Source of the DNA: Listeria marthii FSL S4-120
GTDB taxonomy: Bacteria; Bacillota; Bacilli; Lactobacillales; Listeriaceae
Length of the DNA: 7,115 nucleotides
Assembly (NCBI GenBank): GCA_000183865.1
Contig: CM001047.1
Location: forward strand, 468,773 to 475,887
Reading direction: 5' to 3'
Part shown: in pieces, positions 1-5,350 of the stretch
How positions within the stretch are numbered: position 1 is the first letter of the stretch
Layout: each line of letters begins with the position of its first letter
Program-made: the position numbers and the translations under genes
Notes under the pieces: model-generated
Databases searched by the model: none
Seen by the model: only the letters and a program-made list of their open reading frames with translations
What the model was told of the DNA's origin: nothing

Positions 1-1
1 T

Positions 2-163
2 ATTGTAACTGTGTTTTTGGGATTAGAAACAATTTTTATTGTCATGTTCTCACTAGAAATTATGGATGTTAAAAAGGTAAGAAAGCGGACAACAAGAATT
101 ATAGAAATATATTTTTTAATCTTACTTGGTATAACAGTAATCACGTCATATTTATTTTATTAA
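2..163 (+). CDS. Small two-helix membrane protein, copy 1 of 'A' (5' end cut by window)
   Basis: The open frame runs from the window edge to a TAA at 161-163 and encodes 53 visible residues. It has two hydrophobic helices (about residues 4-20 and 32-52) separated by a basic loop (KKVRKR), so both ends probably face the same side of the membrane. It aligns without gaps to the complete protein at 2988-3161: the Leu-Glu near the start of helix 1, two loop lysines, and the Tyr and Gly of helix 2 coincide, and the ends differ by two residues. On that alignment only about two codons are missing at the left edge. A two-helix partner follows after 15 bp. I do not recognise the family. Small membrane proteins in such arrays are often bacteriocin- or toxin-immunity proteins, but that is inference. 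Confidence 0.72.
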   Translation: MVTVFLGLETIFIVMFSLEIMDVKKVRKRTTRIIEIYFLILLGITVITSYLFY

Positions 164-178
164 GGAGGTCTTTCTATT

Positions 179-349
179 ATGGCTATCTCAATTGCAGCGT
201 TGATTAACCTAGTAATAATTGCAGGATTATATTTAATTAAAAGAAGTAGAATAAGTATGATATTTAAAGGTATATGTGCTGTTGTCCTATGTACTTTTTC
301 AGTTGGAATGTATGCTTATCTCGGGGTTTATGTCGGATTGTTGGGTTAA
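179..349 (+). CDS. Small two-helix membrane protein, copy 1 of 'B'
   Basis: This is a 56-residue protein with an ATG start and a perfect AAGGAGG site at 162-168, ten bases upstream and overlapping the stop codon of the preceding gene. Helix 1 spans about residues 3-20, a basic loop (KRSR) follows, and helix 2 spans about residues 28-54. With the preceding gene it forms a two-gene cassette that recurs at 2988-3365 with the same 15-bp intergenic gap. Sequence similarity to the second-copy partner is weak (shared topology, length and loop charge), so common ancestry of the B members rests mainly on arrangement. The overlap of ribosome binding site and upstream stop suggests coupled translation and equal amounts of the two proteins. 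Function is unknown; a membrane immunity or small transport subunit role is possible. Confidence 0.75.
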   Translation: MAISIAALINLVIIAGLYLIKRSRISMIFKGICAVVLCTFSVGMYAYLGVYVGLLG

Positions 350-424
350 GGGATTTGTGAAAAAGAGGCGGAAAGAACTAATAACTTTGATAAGGAAGAG
401 TATTTTTAGAAGGAGATGAGACTT

Positions 425-916
425 TTGGGAATGACTGTAATTAAAGATAGTAAGGCAGACATTTTATGGAAGAAAATAAGGGATCTGTATGACTTTAAAA
501 ATTATAGTCATAAAGCTATTTCTCCAAGCAATCTTAAATATAAAACCTATTCGCTTAAAAACATAAATATCATGACTTTTTCATATAATGCTGATGGTGA
601 AGTATCAGAAGAGTATAAGTATAATGCAGATAAATTGAAGAAATTGTTTGCTAGTTATTTTAAAAATGGAATGTATGTTTTAGATTGGCAGCATGACTGT
701 TTTGAAGTGGATTCTTATGAATTTTTTTCAGTTTTAAATGAAGAAGCTGATGGAATATGGATGCCAAGTTTCCTGCCAGAAGCAGATACAGTGTTTTTTC
801 TTTCTAAAGATTTGATGGAGGGATGGATTACTGATTTTAACAATGGCTCGATTATTGTAGTTGGGGAAGATTTTATAGGTAAAGTGGATAGTTTGGAATT
901 TGATTTTTTAGATTAG
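425..916 (+). CDS. DUF2716-like soluble protein, possible immunity protein
   Basis: This is a soluble, acidic protein of 163 residues from the start chosen here. It matches my memory of the DUF2716 family: a central LDWQHDCF motif (about residues 86-93), then a proline-containing turn before FFLSKDLMEGW (124-134), and a C-terminal SIIVVGEDFI strand (142-151). DUF2716 proteins occur as small genes in Firmicutes, often in clusters with other orphan genes next to polymorphic toxins. An immunity role is therefore plausible but not shown by sequence. Start choice: AGAAGGAG at 408-415 abuts an ATG at 416, which is too close to use. The in-frame TTG at 425 has ideal 9-base spacing, and the ATG at 431 has a long 15-base spacing. 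All three give nearly the same protein. No catalytic motif is visible. Confidence 0.8.
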   Translation: MGMTVIKDSKADILWKKIRDLYDFKNYSHKAISPSNLKYKTYSLKNINIMTFSYNADGEVSEEYKYNADKLKKLFASYFKNGMYVLDWQHDCFEVDSYEFFSVLNEEADGIWMPSFLPEADTVFFLSKDLMEGWITDFNNGSIIVVGEDFIGKVDSLEFDFLD

Positions 917-997
917 CGTTGTTTATTGTATTGTGAAATTTGGTGGTTGGACTTAATGACGTTCTGAAATTCAACAAAATTACCATTACAAAAGGAA

Positions 998-1768
998 GTG
1001 AACAGCATTATTTTCTTAACTAAAGTATTAGGAAGTCTTTTATGCACTTTAATCGTATTTTCTAGCGTGCTATTGCTTCGAACGGAAAAACAACTAGCGG
1101 GTAAAGTGCCCAAGCTAGTTTCAACAGCCATATCGATATTATGCATTTTAGAGCTCTGTTATTCTGCTGTTTTTTCTTTTGGTTTCTTTATCCCGTGGGA
1201 AGTACGCGACGATGCTACGATGTATCAGATGATTATATTTGTAATAGTTACTAGTATTTTTCTATACATATTTAATAAAAATGAGAGAAGTAACTTTATG
1301 ATAATTTTGACGATTATTTGGTGCGCGTTGATGACTTTTTATGTTATTTTTTTGTTCAATCATTTTTTTCTATTAGTTCAAAGTACGGAGAAAGCAGCAT
1401 TTATGAATATAATAATAAGTTTACTTTGTGTTTTAGTAGCGTTATTTTCGGGTTACATATTAATAGTTTATCGAGATTTTAATGACGATTTGAAGACAAG
1501 GTGGAAGGAGAACTTTGTTTATGTGATTTGTGCAGGAATTATATTTTGTGGACTTTCTCTTTCATATGCTTTATTTGTAGTCTGGGATGAGGTGTTCAGT
1601 ACCAATTTATTATTAGTGCTAACCTTACTGAGCCTAGTATTTACCATTGCATTGTGGATTTTATGTTATCTGAAAAAAAGTTGTAAAATGATTGTTATTT
1701 CGATAGTATGGGGTATATTAATGTGCTGCTATATCATTTATTTGTTCACGATAGCTTTTATATTATAA
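998..1768 (+). CDS. Eight-helix membrane protein formed by internal duplication
   Basis: This is a 256-residue, very hydrophobic protein with eight predicted helices at about residues 5-27, 40-65, 75-93, 101-127, 135-158, 173-196, 204-225 and 231-256. The two halves are related. SLLC recurs at 13-16 and 141-144, a Trp-(Asp)-Glu-Val follows helix 2 (67-69) and helix 6 (196-199), and residues 101-120 and 231-250 share 10 of 20 identities including the Trp, Leu-Met, Tyr and Leu-Phe positions. The GTG start at 998 is the only standard start after the in-frame TGA at 965. Its AAAGGAA motif abuts the start codon, so translation may be weak or may begin a few codons later at a rare codon. No transporter signature is recognised. 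Base composition is among the most AT-rich in the window. Position between soluble orphan genes fits a membrane immunity protein or an uncharacterised transporter; neither is proven. Confidence 0.75.
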   Translation: MNSIIFLTKVLGSLLCTLIVFSSVLLLRTEKQLAGKVPKLVSTAISILCILELCYSAVFSFGFFIPWEVRDDATMYQMIIFVIVTSIFLYIFNKNERSNFMIILTIIWCALMTFYVIFLFNHFFLLVQSTEKAAFMNIIISLLCVLVALFSGYILIVYRDFNDDLKTRWKENFVYVICAGIIFCGLSLSYALFVVWDEVFSTNLLLVLTLLSLVFTIALWILCYLKKSCKMIVISIVWGILMCCYIIYLFTIAFIL

Positions 1769-1798
1769 AAATAAGTACTCACAGAAAAGAGGGCTGTT

Positions 1799-2395
1799 AT
1801 GATAAACCTAGAATGGGAAGAGCTAGACCAACTGGAGATAGAGGAAAAGGTTCAAGAGGTATTAGATTATAGCTATAATACCTGGATGTCTGATAAGAAG
1901 AATATTCGTTATTTTGTACGGGCGTTTTATATTAGATGGGATATGCTGGTTGATATGTATGAAGTGGAAGATGATGAGACGGAAGGCGATAAGTTAAAAA
2001 ACATGTATGATTTTGGCATTAGCGAGCTGGAAAATATTACAGAGGTCAACTGGATAATGGGTTACTGCATGCTAATTAATCCAATCTATTTTGAAGAAAA
2101 TGATAATTATTTGGAACTTGAGGAGAAAGGGCAGGAAATGCTTTGGAATGTAGCAATAAATAACCCGGATGACGTCTTTTTGACTTCTTTTGGTATACCT
2201 GAAAAAGATTATTTGAAATGGAAAAGAGCGAACAGAGAGCAACTTATTCAGTACGGGGAAGATAATTTTAGCTATGACTCGGAGTTTTCGAGCTATTTTA
2301 AATATATTATAAATTGCAGGTCGGATGAAGAATTGGAAAAAGAAAATTTTCTGAGGAAGATTTTGCGCAGGTGGAAGCAAAGGTTGAGGAGATAG
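1799..2395 (+). CDS. Acidic soluble protein of unknown function, basic C-terminal tail
   Basis: This 198-residue protein has no signal peptide or membrane segment. The body is strongly acidic (for example the Asp/Glu run at 54-64 and residues 99-110) and rich in Trp and Tyr. The last 19 residues switch to a basic amphipathic helix with nine Lys/Arg. The ATG start follows an AGAAAAGAGGG ribosome binding site at 1783-1793, and the gene begins 30 bp after the membrane protein. I do not recognise a family. An acidic, Trp-rich body of about 180 residues is typical of immunity proteins that bind basic nuclease toxins, and the surrounding array supports this, but it is inference. The 3' end carries the ribosome binding site of the next gene, so the last Arg codons are partly dictated by that site. 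Confidence 0.75.
   Translation: MINLEWEELDQLEIEEKVQEVLDYSYNTWMSDKKNIRYFVRAFYIRWDMLVDMYEVEDDETEGDKLKNMYDFGISELENITEVNWIMGYCMLINPIYFEENDNYLELEEKGQEMLWNVAINNPDDVFLTSFGIPEKDYLKWKRANREQLIQYGEDNFSYDSEFSSYFKYIINCRSDEELEKENFLRKILRRWKQRLRR
2386..2391 (+). promoter_or_regulatory. Ribosome binding site inside the upstream gene that fixes the start at 2401
   Basis: GAGGAG lies within the last codons of the 1799-2395 gene and sits nine bases before ATG 2401. An upstream in-frame GTG at 2371 gives a longer reading but has no comparable site before it. Stop (2393-2395) and next start are 5 bp apart, which indicates coupled translation. Confidence 0.7.
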
Positions 2396-2400
2396 ATTTT

Positions 2401-2964
2401 ATGCCCATTTTAACGAGCGTTGAGGTTGAAAAAAGAATAAAAAAGCTTATCAATGTAGAAAAATGCTTGCCACAACAAGTATTTCTTAATCCTTCAAAAT
2501 ACCACTTTTATTTTGAAGAACCAGAGGCTATTTATATGGATACGAAAGAATTCATCCATATGATTAAACAAATTGTGGAAATTACACAGGATGAGAAAGC
2601 ATATATTAGTGAAATTCTAGGTGAAAAGAAATTTTTGCAAAAGAGTATTACTATCTTAAATTTACGAGAAACAATAGATTTTACACAGAGTGAAGCAAAT
2701 ATAGTAGAAAATTTGGATTTTGAAAATATAACGGAGACAACTATATTTTTATATTGCTATATGTATTTCCCTTCTGAGCAACTCTTTCTTTTCGTTAATG
2801 AATATTCAGACACAGCCCTTTTAGCGGTTGATAAAAAACTGGATATCGATATTCCTTGGTACGACGTAAAAACATTTTTGACTGTGGAGAATTTGGGGAT
2901 GAAAGATAGACTATACAGGAAGTTCAGGAAGCGTTTAATTAAGAGTTACAGCAAACATGTTTAA
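2401..2964 (+). CDS. Soluble protein of unknown function, possible immunity protein
   Basis: This is a 187-residue protein read from ATG 2401, chosen because GAGGAG at 2386-2391 is correctly spaced. The longer reading from GTG 2371 overlaps the previous gene and lacks a site. It has no signal peptide or confident membrane helix. A hydrophobic stretch near residues 115-137 with many aromatics looks like buried beta strands. The body is mildly acidic and the C-terminus (about 168-187) is basic, with an alternating Arg/Lys helix like that of its neighbour. No family was recognised and no catalytic motif seen. It lies 5 bp after the preceding gene and 23 bp before the second two-helix cassette, so it is almost certainly in the same transcript. 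An immunity role is suggested only by context. Confidence 0.72.
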   Translation: MPILTSVEVEKRIKKLINVEKCLPQQVFLNPSKYHFYFEEPEAIYMDTKEFIHMIKQIVEITQDEKAYISEILGEKKFLQKSITILNLRETIDFTQSEANIVENLDFENITETTIFLYCYMYFPSEQLFLFVNEYSDTALLAVDKKLDIDIPWYDVKTFLTVENLGMKDRLYRKFRKRLIKSYSKHV

Positions 2965-2987
2965 TCCAAAAGGAGGTTATTCTTACC

Positions 2988-3161
2988 GTGATATTCTTGA
3001 AAATGATAATCTCGCTTGAATTTTTAGCAATAAATACTTTATGCTTTATCATCTTTGGTAAATATAAAGGAAAGAAAAATAAGTTACTCAAATGTATGCC
3101 TTACATATTTTCGATAGTAGGTGCCATCATTTTGTCTACATTTGTTTTCTTTACAGGATAA
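2988..3161 (+). CDS. Small two-helix membrane protein, copy 2 of 'A'
   Basis: This 57-residue protein starts at GTG 2988, eleven bases after a perfect AAAAGGAGG at 2968-2976. Helices are at about residues 3-23 and 38-55, with a strongly basic loop (KYKGKKNK). It is the complete counterpart of the truncated gene at 2-163: an ungapped alignment places Leu10-Glu11, the loop lysines, Tyr39 and Gly45 on identical residues, and hydrophobicity matches throughout. It is followed after 15 bp by a second two-helix gene, exactly as in copy 1. It is too short for the usual 60-codon cut-off and uses a GTG start, so automated annotation may miss it. Function is unknown. Confidence 0.75.
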   Translation: MIFLKMIISLEFLAINTLCFIIFGKYKGKKNKLLKCMPYIFSIVGAIILSTFVFFTG

Positions 3162-3176
3162 TTTAGGAGGAAGGCA

Positions 3177-3365
3177 ATGCTTACGTTTTTGTTGAGTGTA
3201 ATAGCGGTTTACACACTGACGCTCGGAATAATTTTTATTATTTTGCGCTTGAAATTGGTTACCTATAATACCAAAAATATTCTTTACTTTGTATGCGGTT
3301 TATATTTTGTGTGTTTGGTTCTTTTTGTAATCGCGCTAGTGAAAGACTTCATGTTCGTGGCTTAA
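3177..3365 (+). CDS. Small two-helix membrane protein, copy 2 of 'B'
   Basis: This is a 62-residue protein with ATG 3177 preceded by AGGAGG at 3165-3170 (six-base spacing). Helix 1 spans about residues 3-24, a short polar loop with Arg, Lys and Asn residues follows, and helix 2 spans about 34-54, ending in a Lys-Asp pair and a short hydrophobic tail. It occupies the same place relative to its A partner as the gene at 179-349, at the same 15-bp distance. Residue-level similarity to that gene is low, so the relation is supported by topology and arrangement more than by identity. It is probably made in step with the A partner and may form a hetero-oligomer with it; this is inference. Confidence 0.75.
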   Translation: MLTFLLSVIAVYTLTLGIIFIILRLKLVTYNTKNILYFVCGLYFVCLVLFVIALVKDFMFVA

Positions 3366-3393
3366 AATTAAATAAAAAAAGGAGTTTACACAA

Positions 3394-3641
3394 ATGACAT
3401 ACGAAGAGTTTACAGAATTAGCTCGAAGAAAGATAGTGAGGGCAAGCCGTTAACGCACGGCGAGAAATTAATGGTTGCTCAATATATTTAGGAAGATTAT
3501 GTGCCGATGGATGGGATTCTATTAACATACTATAATTTTAATGTCGATTTTGTGTATAGAGCAAATTTTGGTAATTACTGGAATGCCAATGTTTTACAAG
3601 ATGAAAATTCAAAATGTAAGTTTATCGGGAAAATTAAATAA
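3394..3641 (+). pseudogene. Decayed small gene with one frameshift and one nonsense codon
   Basis: A good ribosome binding site (AAAGGAG ending at 3384) precedes ATG 3394. This frame encodes MTYEEFTELAR and then stops at 3451-3453. A second frame takes over at about 3426-3440, reading KDSEGKPLTHGEKLMVAQYI, meets TAG at 3489-3491, and then runs open to TAA 3639-3641 with convincing protein-like sequence (EDYVPMDG..., YYNFNVDFVYRANF...). One lost base in the A-rich stretch near 3424-3432 and one change of a sense codon (CAG or AAG) to TAG would restore a protein of about 82 residues. The family is not recognised. It is the last gene of the array, just before the terminator, and no other gene of the array shows such damage. 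A sequencing error could explain one lesion but hardly both. Confidence 0.75.
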
Positions 3642-3677
3642 AAGTCCGTTCAAAAATACGTTGATTTCGGGCTTTTT
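3641..3677 (+). terminator. Intrinsic terminator of the accessory array
   Basis: AAAGTCCG at 3641-3648 pairs with CGGGCTTT at 3668-3675 (one G-T pair), an inner TCAA/TTGA can extend the stem, and five Ts close the 3' side. It begins at the stop codon of the decayed gene. Confidence 0.7.
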
Positions 3678-3689
3678 GTATGGTATTTT
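3661..3689 (+). promoter_or_regulatory. Possible promoter for the 28-residue gene and its neighbour
   Basis: TTGATT (3661-3666) and TATTTT (3684-3689) are 17 bases apart, upstream of the first gene after the array's terminator. The -35 half lies inside the terminator hairpin, and the boxes match the consensus only partly, so this is tentative. A perfect TGAAA-G-TTTCA palindrome at 3705-3715 sits just downstream, where an operator could act. Confidence 0.3.
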
Positions 3690-3745
3690 ATAAAAGACTT
3701 GAAATGAAAGTTTCACAATACATCTAGAGAAACGGAGGAGACATC

Positions 3746-3832
3746 ATGAAACAAAAAAGAAGTTGGAAATCTATTGCTGGTTTTGTAATTGGTCTTTTTA
3801 TTGTAGGGATCATCATGGCGCTGTTTAAGTAA
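3746..3832 (+). CDS. 28-residue single-helix membrane peptide
   Basis: ATG 3746 is preceded by GGAGGAG at 3734-3740 with five-base spacing, one of the best ribosome binding sites in the window. The peptide has a basic N-terminus (KQKRSWK), one hydrophobic helix (about residues 9-27), and a final lysine, so it should sit in the cytoplasmic membrane with its N-terminus inside. It lies alone between a terminator and the next gene, whose ribosome binding site begins 6 bp after its stop and whose frame is the same. That layout suggests co-transcription and possibly a joint function with the larger membrane protein. It is too short for default gene finders. Function is unknown; it could be a small regulatory subunit or a translated leader. 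Confidence 0.65.
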   Translation: MKQKRSWKSIAGFVIGLFIVGIIMALFK

Positions 3833-3837
3833 ACATT

Positions 3838-3843
3838 AGGGGG
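3838..3843 (+). promoter_or_regulatory. Ribosome binding site indicating a non-AUG start
   Basis: AGGGGG (within TTAGGGGGAAAG) lies four bases before ATT 3848 and seven before ATC 3851. No ATG, GTG or TTG occurs in the correct frame between it and ATG 3893, and that ATG has no site of its own. Confidence 0.6.
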
Positions 3844-3847
3844 AAAG

Positions 3848-4780
3848 ATTATCAAAACTTACCAAGAACGACATCGGACTAATATAGGCGCAATGATTTT
3901 GGCACTTGTCATTTTATTAATTGGAGTCATGTTGATATTTGTTACTTTTAAAGTAAATGCAATGCCTACAACACCAACAGACATAGGGACGTATCTCGAT
4001 GTAACAGACTCAGTAAAACAACTTATAGTAATGGGGATTGGCGTTTGTGCGGCACTATTTTTCATCGGAGGACTTTTACTTACAATCCGCGTGAAAAGTA
4101 CCGTTTATGCTCGTTCTTTCCAATTACATGAAAATGGGATTGAATCCTTGTTTAAAGGGAAATCTGAAGGGGTTATTCCTTTCGAAAATATAGAAGAAAT
4201 TCAAATGTTACGCGTTCCAGGGCTAAAGCTAGTGAACAATGTGCTTTACCGCGCGGAAAATACAAATAACTGGATTTATATCCCAGCAAGAGTGGGCGAA
4301 TCCGGGGAACTACTAGAAAATTTCCTGACAAAAGTTGCGCCAAAATTAATTGCTACTAATGAGAAAGTACTTAATGAAAAAAATCAGCTATCATTTAATT
4401 TCCTAGCTCCGAGCGATTACAGAGCTTTTTACCAGAAATTAGATAAAAAGCTAACAAATAATCCATTAAATACGCAAAAATCAGCGCAACTAGATCAATT
4501 AATGGCTACTAATGCTAAAAAAATCCTTGTTACACAAGATGGCATTTCTTTAGATGGAACGGTGCTTAACTGGGAAGAATTAACAGTAGAAGTTCATTAT
4601 GATAAACACGATACAATCATCAAAAATGCGCAAAGAGACCACGAATTTGACTTCATTTGTGTACTTGCAACTGCGAAATTAGGTCAAGTTCAATTACAAG
4701 GTAGCGCCATTTCCAATCAACAAGTATTTTTAGATATTCTGAAGAAAAAAGCTGCATCTTTTACTTCATTTCAAAATTAA
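3848..4780 (+). CDS. Two-helix membrane protein with two PH-like segments, probable AUU/AUC start
   Basis: Read from ATT 3848 this is 310 residues; from ATG 3893 it is 295. The longer reading is preferred because the only ribosome binding site serves it and because it adds a basic, His/Arg-rich N-terminus (KTYQERHRTN) in front of helix 1, which would otherwise begin at the initiator. Helices span about residues 17-35 and 58-80. The cytoplasmic remainder has two segments of a pattern typical of bacterial PH-like domains: FQLHENGIE...IPFENIEEI (about 91-118) and ILVTQDGIS...LNWEELTVEV (about 226-249), each with a following beta-rich stretch. It may belong to the broad group of PH-like membrane proteins of unknown function; I cannot name a family firmly. 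Composition resembles the core genes to its right more than the array to its left. It probably shares a transcript with the 28-residue gene and ends at a strong terminator. Confidence 0.75.
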   Translation: MIKTYQERHRTNIGAMILALVILLIGVMLIFVTFKVNAMPTTPTDIGTYLDVTDSVKQLIVMGIGVCAALFFIGGLLLTIRVKSTVYARSFQLHENGIESLFKGKSEGVIPFENIEEIQMLRVPGLKLVNNVLYRAENTNNWIYIPARVGESGELLENFLTKVAPKLIATNEKVLNEKNQLSFNFLAPSDYRAFYQKLDKKLTNNPLNTQKSAQLDQLMATNAKKILVTQDGISLDGTVLNWEELTVEVHYDKHDTIIKNAQRDHEFDFICVLATAKLGQVQLQGSAISNQQVFLDILKKKAASFTSFQN

Positions 4781-4785
4781 CTTAT

Positions 4786-4828
4786 AAAAAGGACCTGATC
4801 CAATTTCAATGGATTAGGTCCTTTTTTT
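4786..4828. terminator. Bidirectional intrinsic terminator between convergent genes
   Basis: A 17-bp stem (4786-4802 with 4810-4826, one G-T pair) has a seven-base loop, a run of As before it and Ts after it, so it works in both directions. The stop codon of the minus-strand regulator (4827-4829) uses part of the T-run, so no untranslated tail precedes the hairpin on that side. Confidence 0.88.
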
Positions 4829-5294
4829 ACAAATACTTCTCTAAAATCTCCATATTTTGCGGACGATCTTTACTCTCCAACACAGAAATATCATGCACGA
4901 TGCTATCCAGTTTTATTTGCTCCATTTCAAGTTCCAGTTTTTTCTGTAGCAAATCGTATTTACTCGTAAGAACTTGCTGGATATTAGCACCGACAACACA
5001 ATCAGGGTTGGTTTTTGGATCGACGTGGATTAAATTCGTGTTGCCCTCGATGCTCTTATAGACATCAAGTAGCGAAATCTCTTCTGGCGGTCTGGCAAGA
5101 ATAGGGTTCGCTTTACCAGTTTGCGTAGTGATTAAATCCGCCTTTTTTAAATTGCTCATAATTCTTCTAATATTAGCGGGATTTGTTTTAACGCTGCCGG
5201 CGATTATTTCACTCGACAATAAATTCGTATTTTTGAAAATCTCTATATAAGCCAAAATATGGATAGCGTCACTAAATTGGATGGAGTATTTCAT
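4827..5294 (-). CDS. Rrf2-family transcriptional regulator (YwnA/HypR-like)
   Basis: This is a 155-residue DNA-binding repressor. The winged helix-turn-helix covers about residues 8-60 (AIHIL, then SSEIIAGSVKTNPANIRR, then LKKADLI), followed by ISLLDVY and the NPDCVVGANIQ segment. This order and wording agree closely with Bacillus subtilis YwnA as I recall it. The three-cysteine iron-sulfur cluster set of NsrR/IscR is absent. The only cysteine is Cys99, at the position that in Staphylococcus aureus HypR is the redox-sensing thiol (from memory). The start at 5294 is chosen because GAAAGGA (5304-5310) lies nine bases upstream and the family starts here; a longer frame to 5480 would run into the divergent gene. 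It is divergent from the quinone reductase, whose promoter it very likely controls together with its own. The likely signal is oxidants or electrophiles such as quinones; this is inference. Confidence 0.9.
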   Translation of the reverse strand: MKYSIQFSDAIHILAYIEIFKNTNLLSSEIIAGSVKTNPANIRRIMSNLKKADLITTQTGKANPILARPPEEISLLDVYKSIEGNTNLIHVDPKTNPDCVVGANIQQVLTSKYDLLQKKLELEMEQIKLDSIVHDISVLESKDRPQNMEILEKYL

Positions 5295-5321
5295 TTTTTT
5301 CAATCCTTTCAAGTTTTCTTC

Positions 5322-5350
5322 TTGACTTATCTTATCACAATGTTTATTAT
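5322..5350 (+). promoter_or_regulatory. Sigma-A promoter of the quinone reductase gene
   Basis: TTGACT (5322-5327) and TATTAT (5345-5350) are separated by exactly 17 bases, giving a start near 5357 and a leader of about 45 bases before ATG 5402. Confidence 0.75.

Noticed and set aside
351..419. Open frame without a start codon ending in a basic stretch (KELITLIRKSIFRRR), as if the tail of a lost gene
   Set aside because: The terminal Arg-Arg-Arg is simply the next gene's AGAAGGAGA ribosome binding site read in frame, and the rest is too short to show homology.
913..1146. Minus-strand frame of 77 codons
   Set aside because: It has no ribosome binding site and mostly opposes the start of the eight-helix protein; a shadow of that gene.
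2343..2360. AATTTTCTGA-like sequence resembling a CodY box
   Set aside because: About four mismatches to the 15-base consensus and located inside a coding sequence away from any promoter.
2072..2380. Minus-strand frame of 102 codons, hydrophobic
   Set aside because: It is the complement of an acidic coding sequence, whose Glu and Asp codons read as Phe, Leu and Ile on the other strand; no ribosome binding site.
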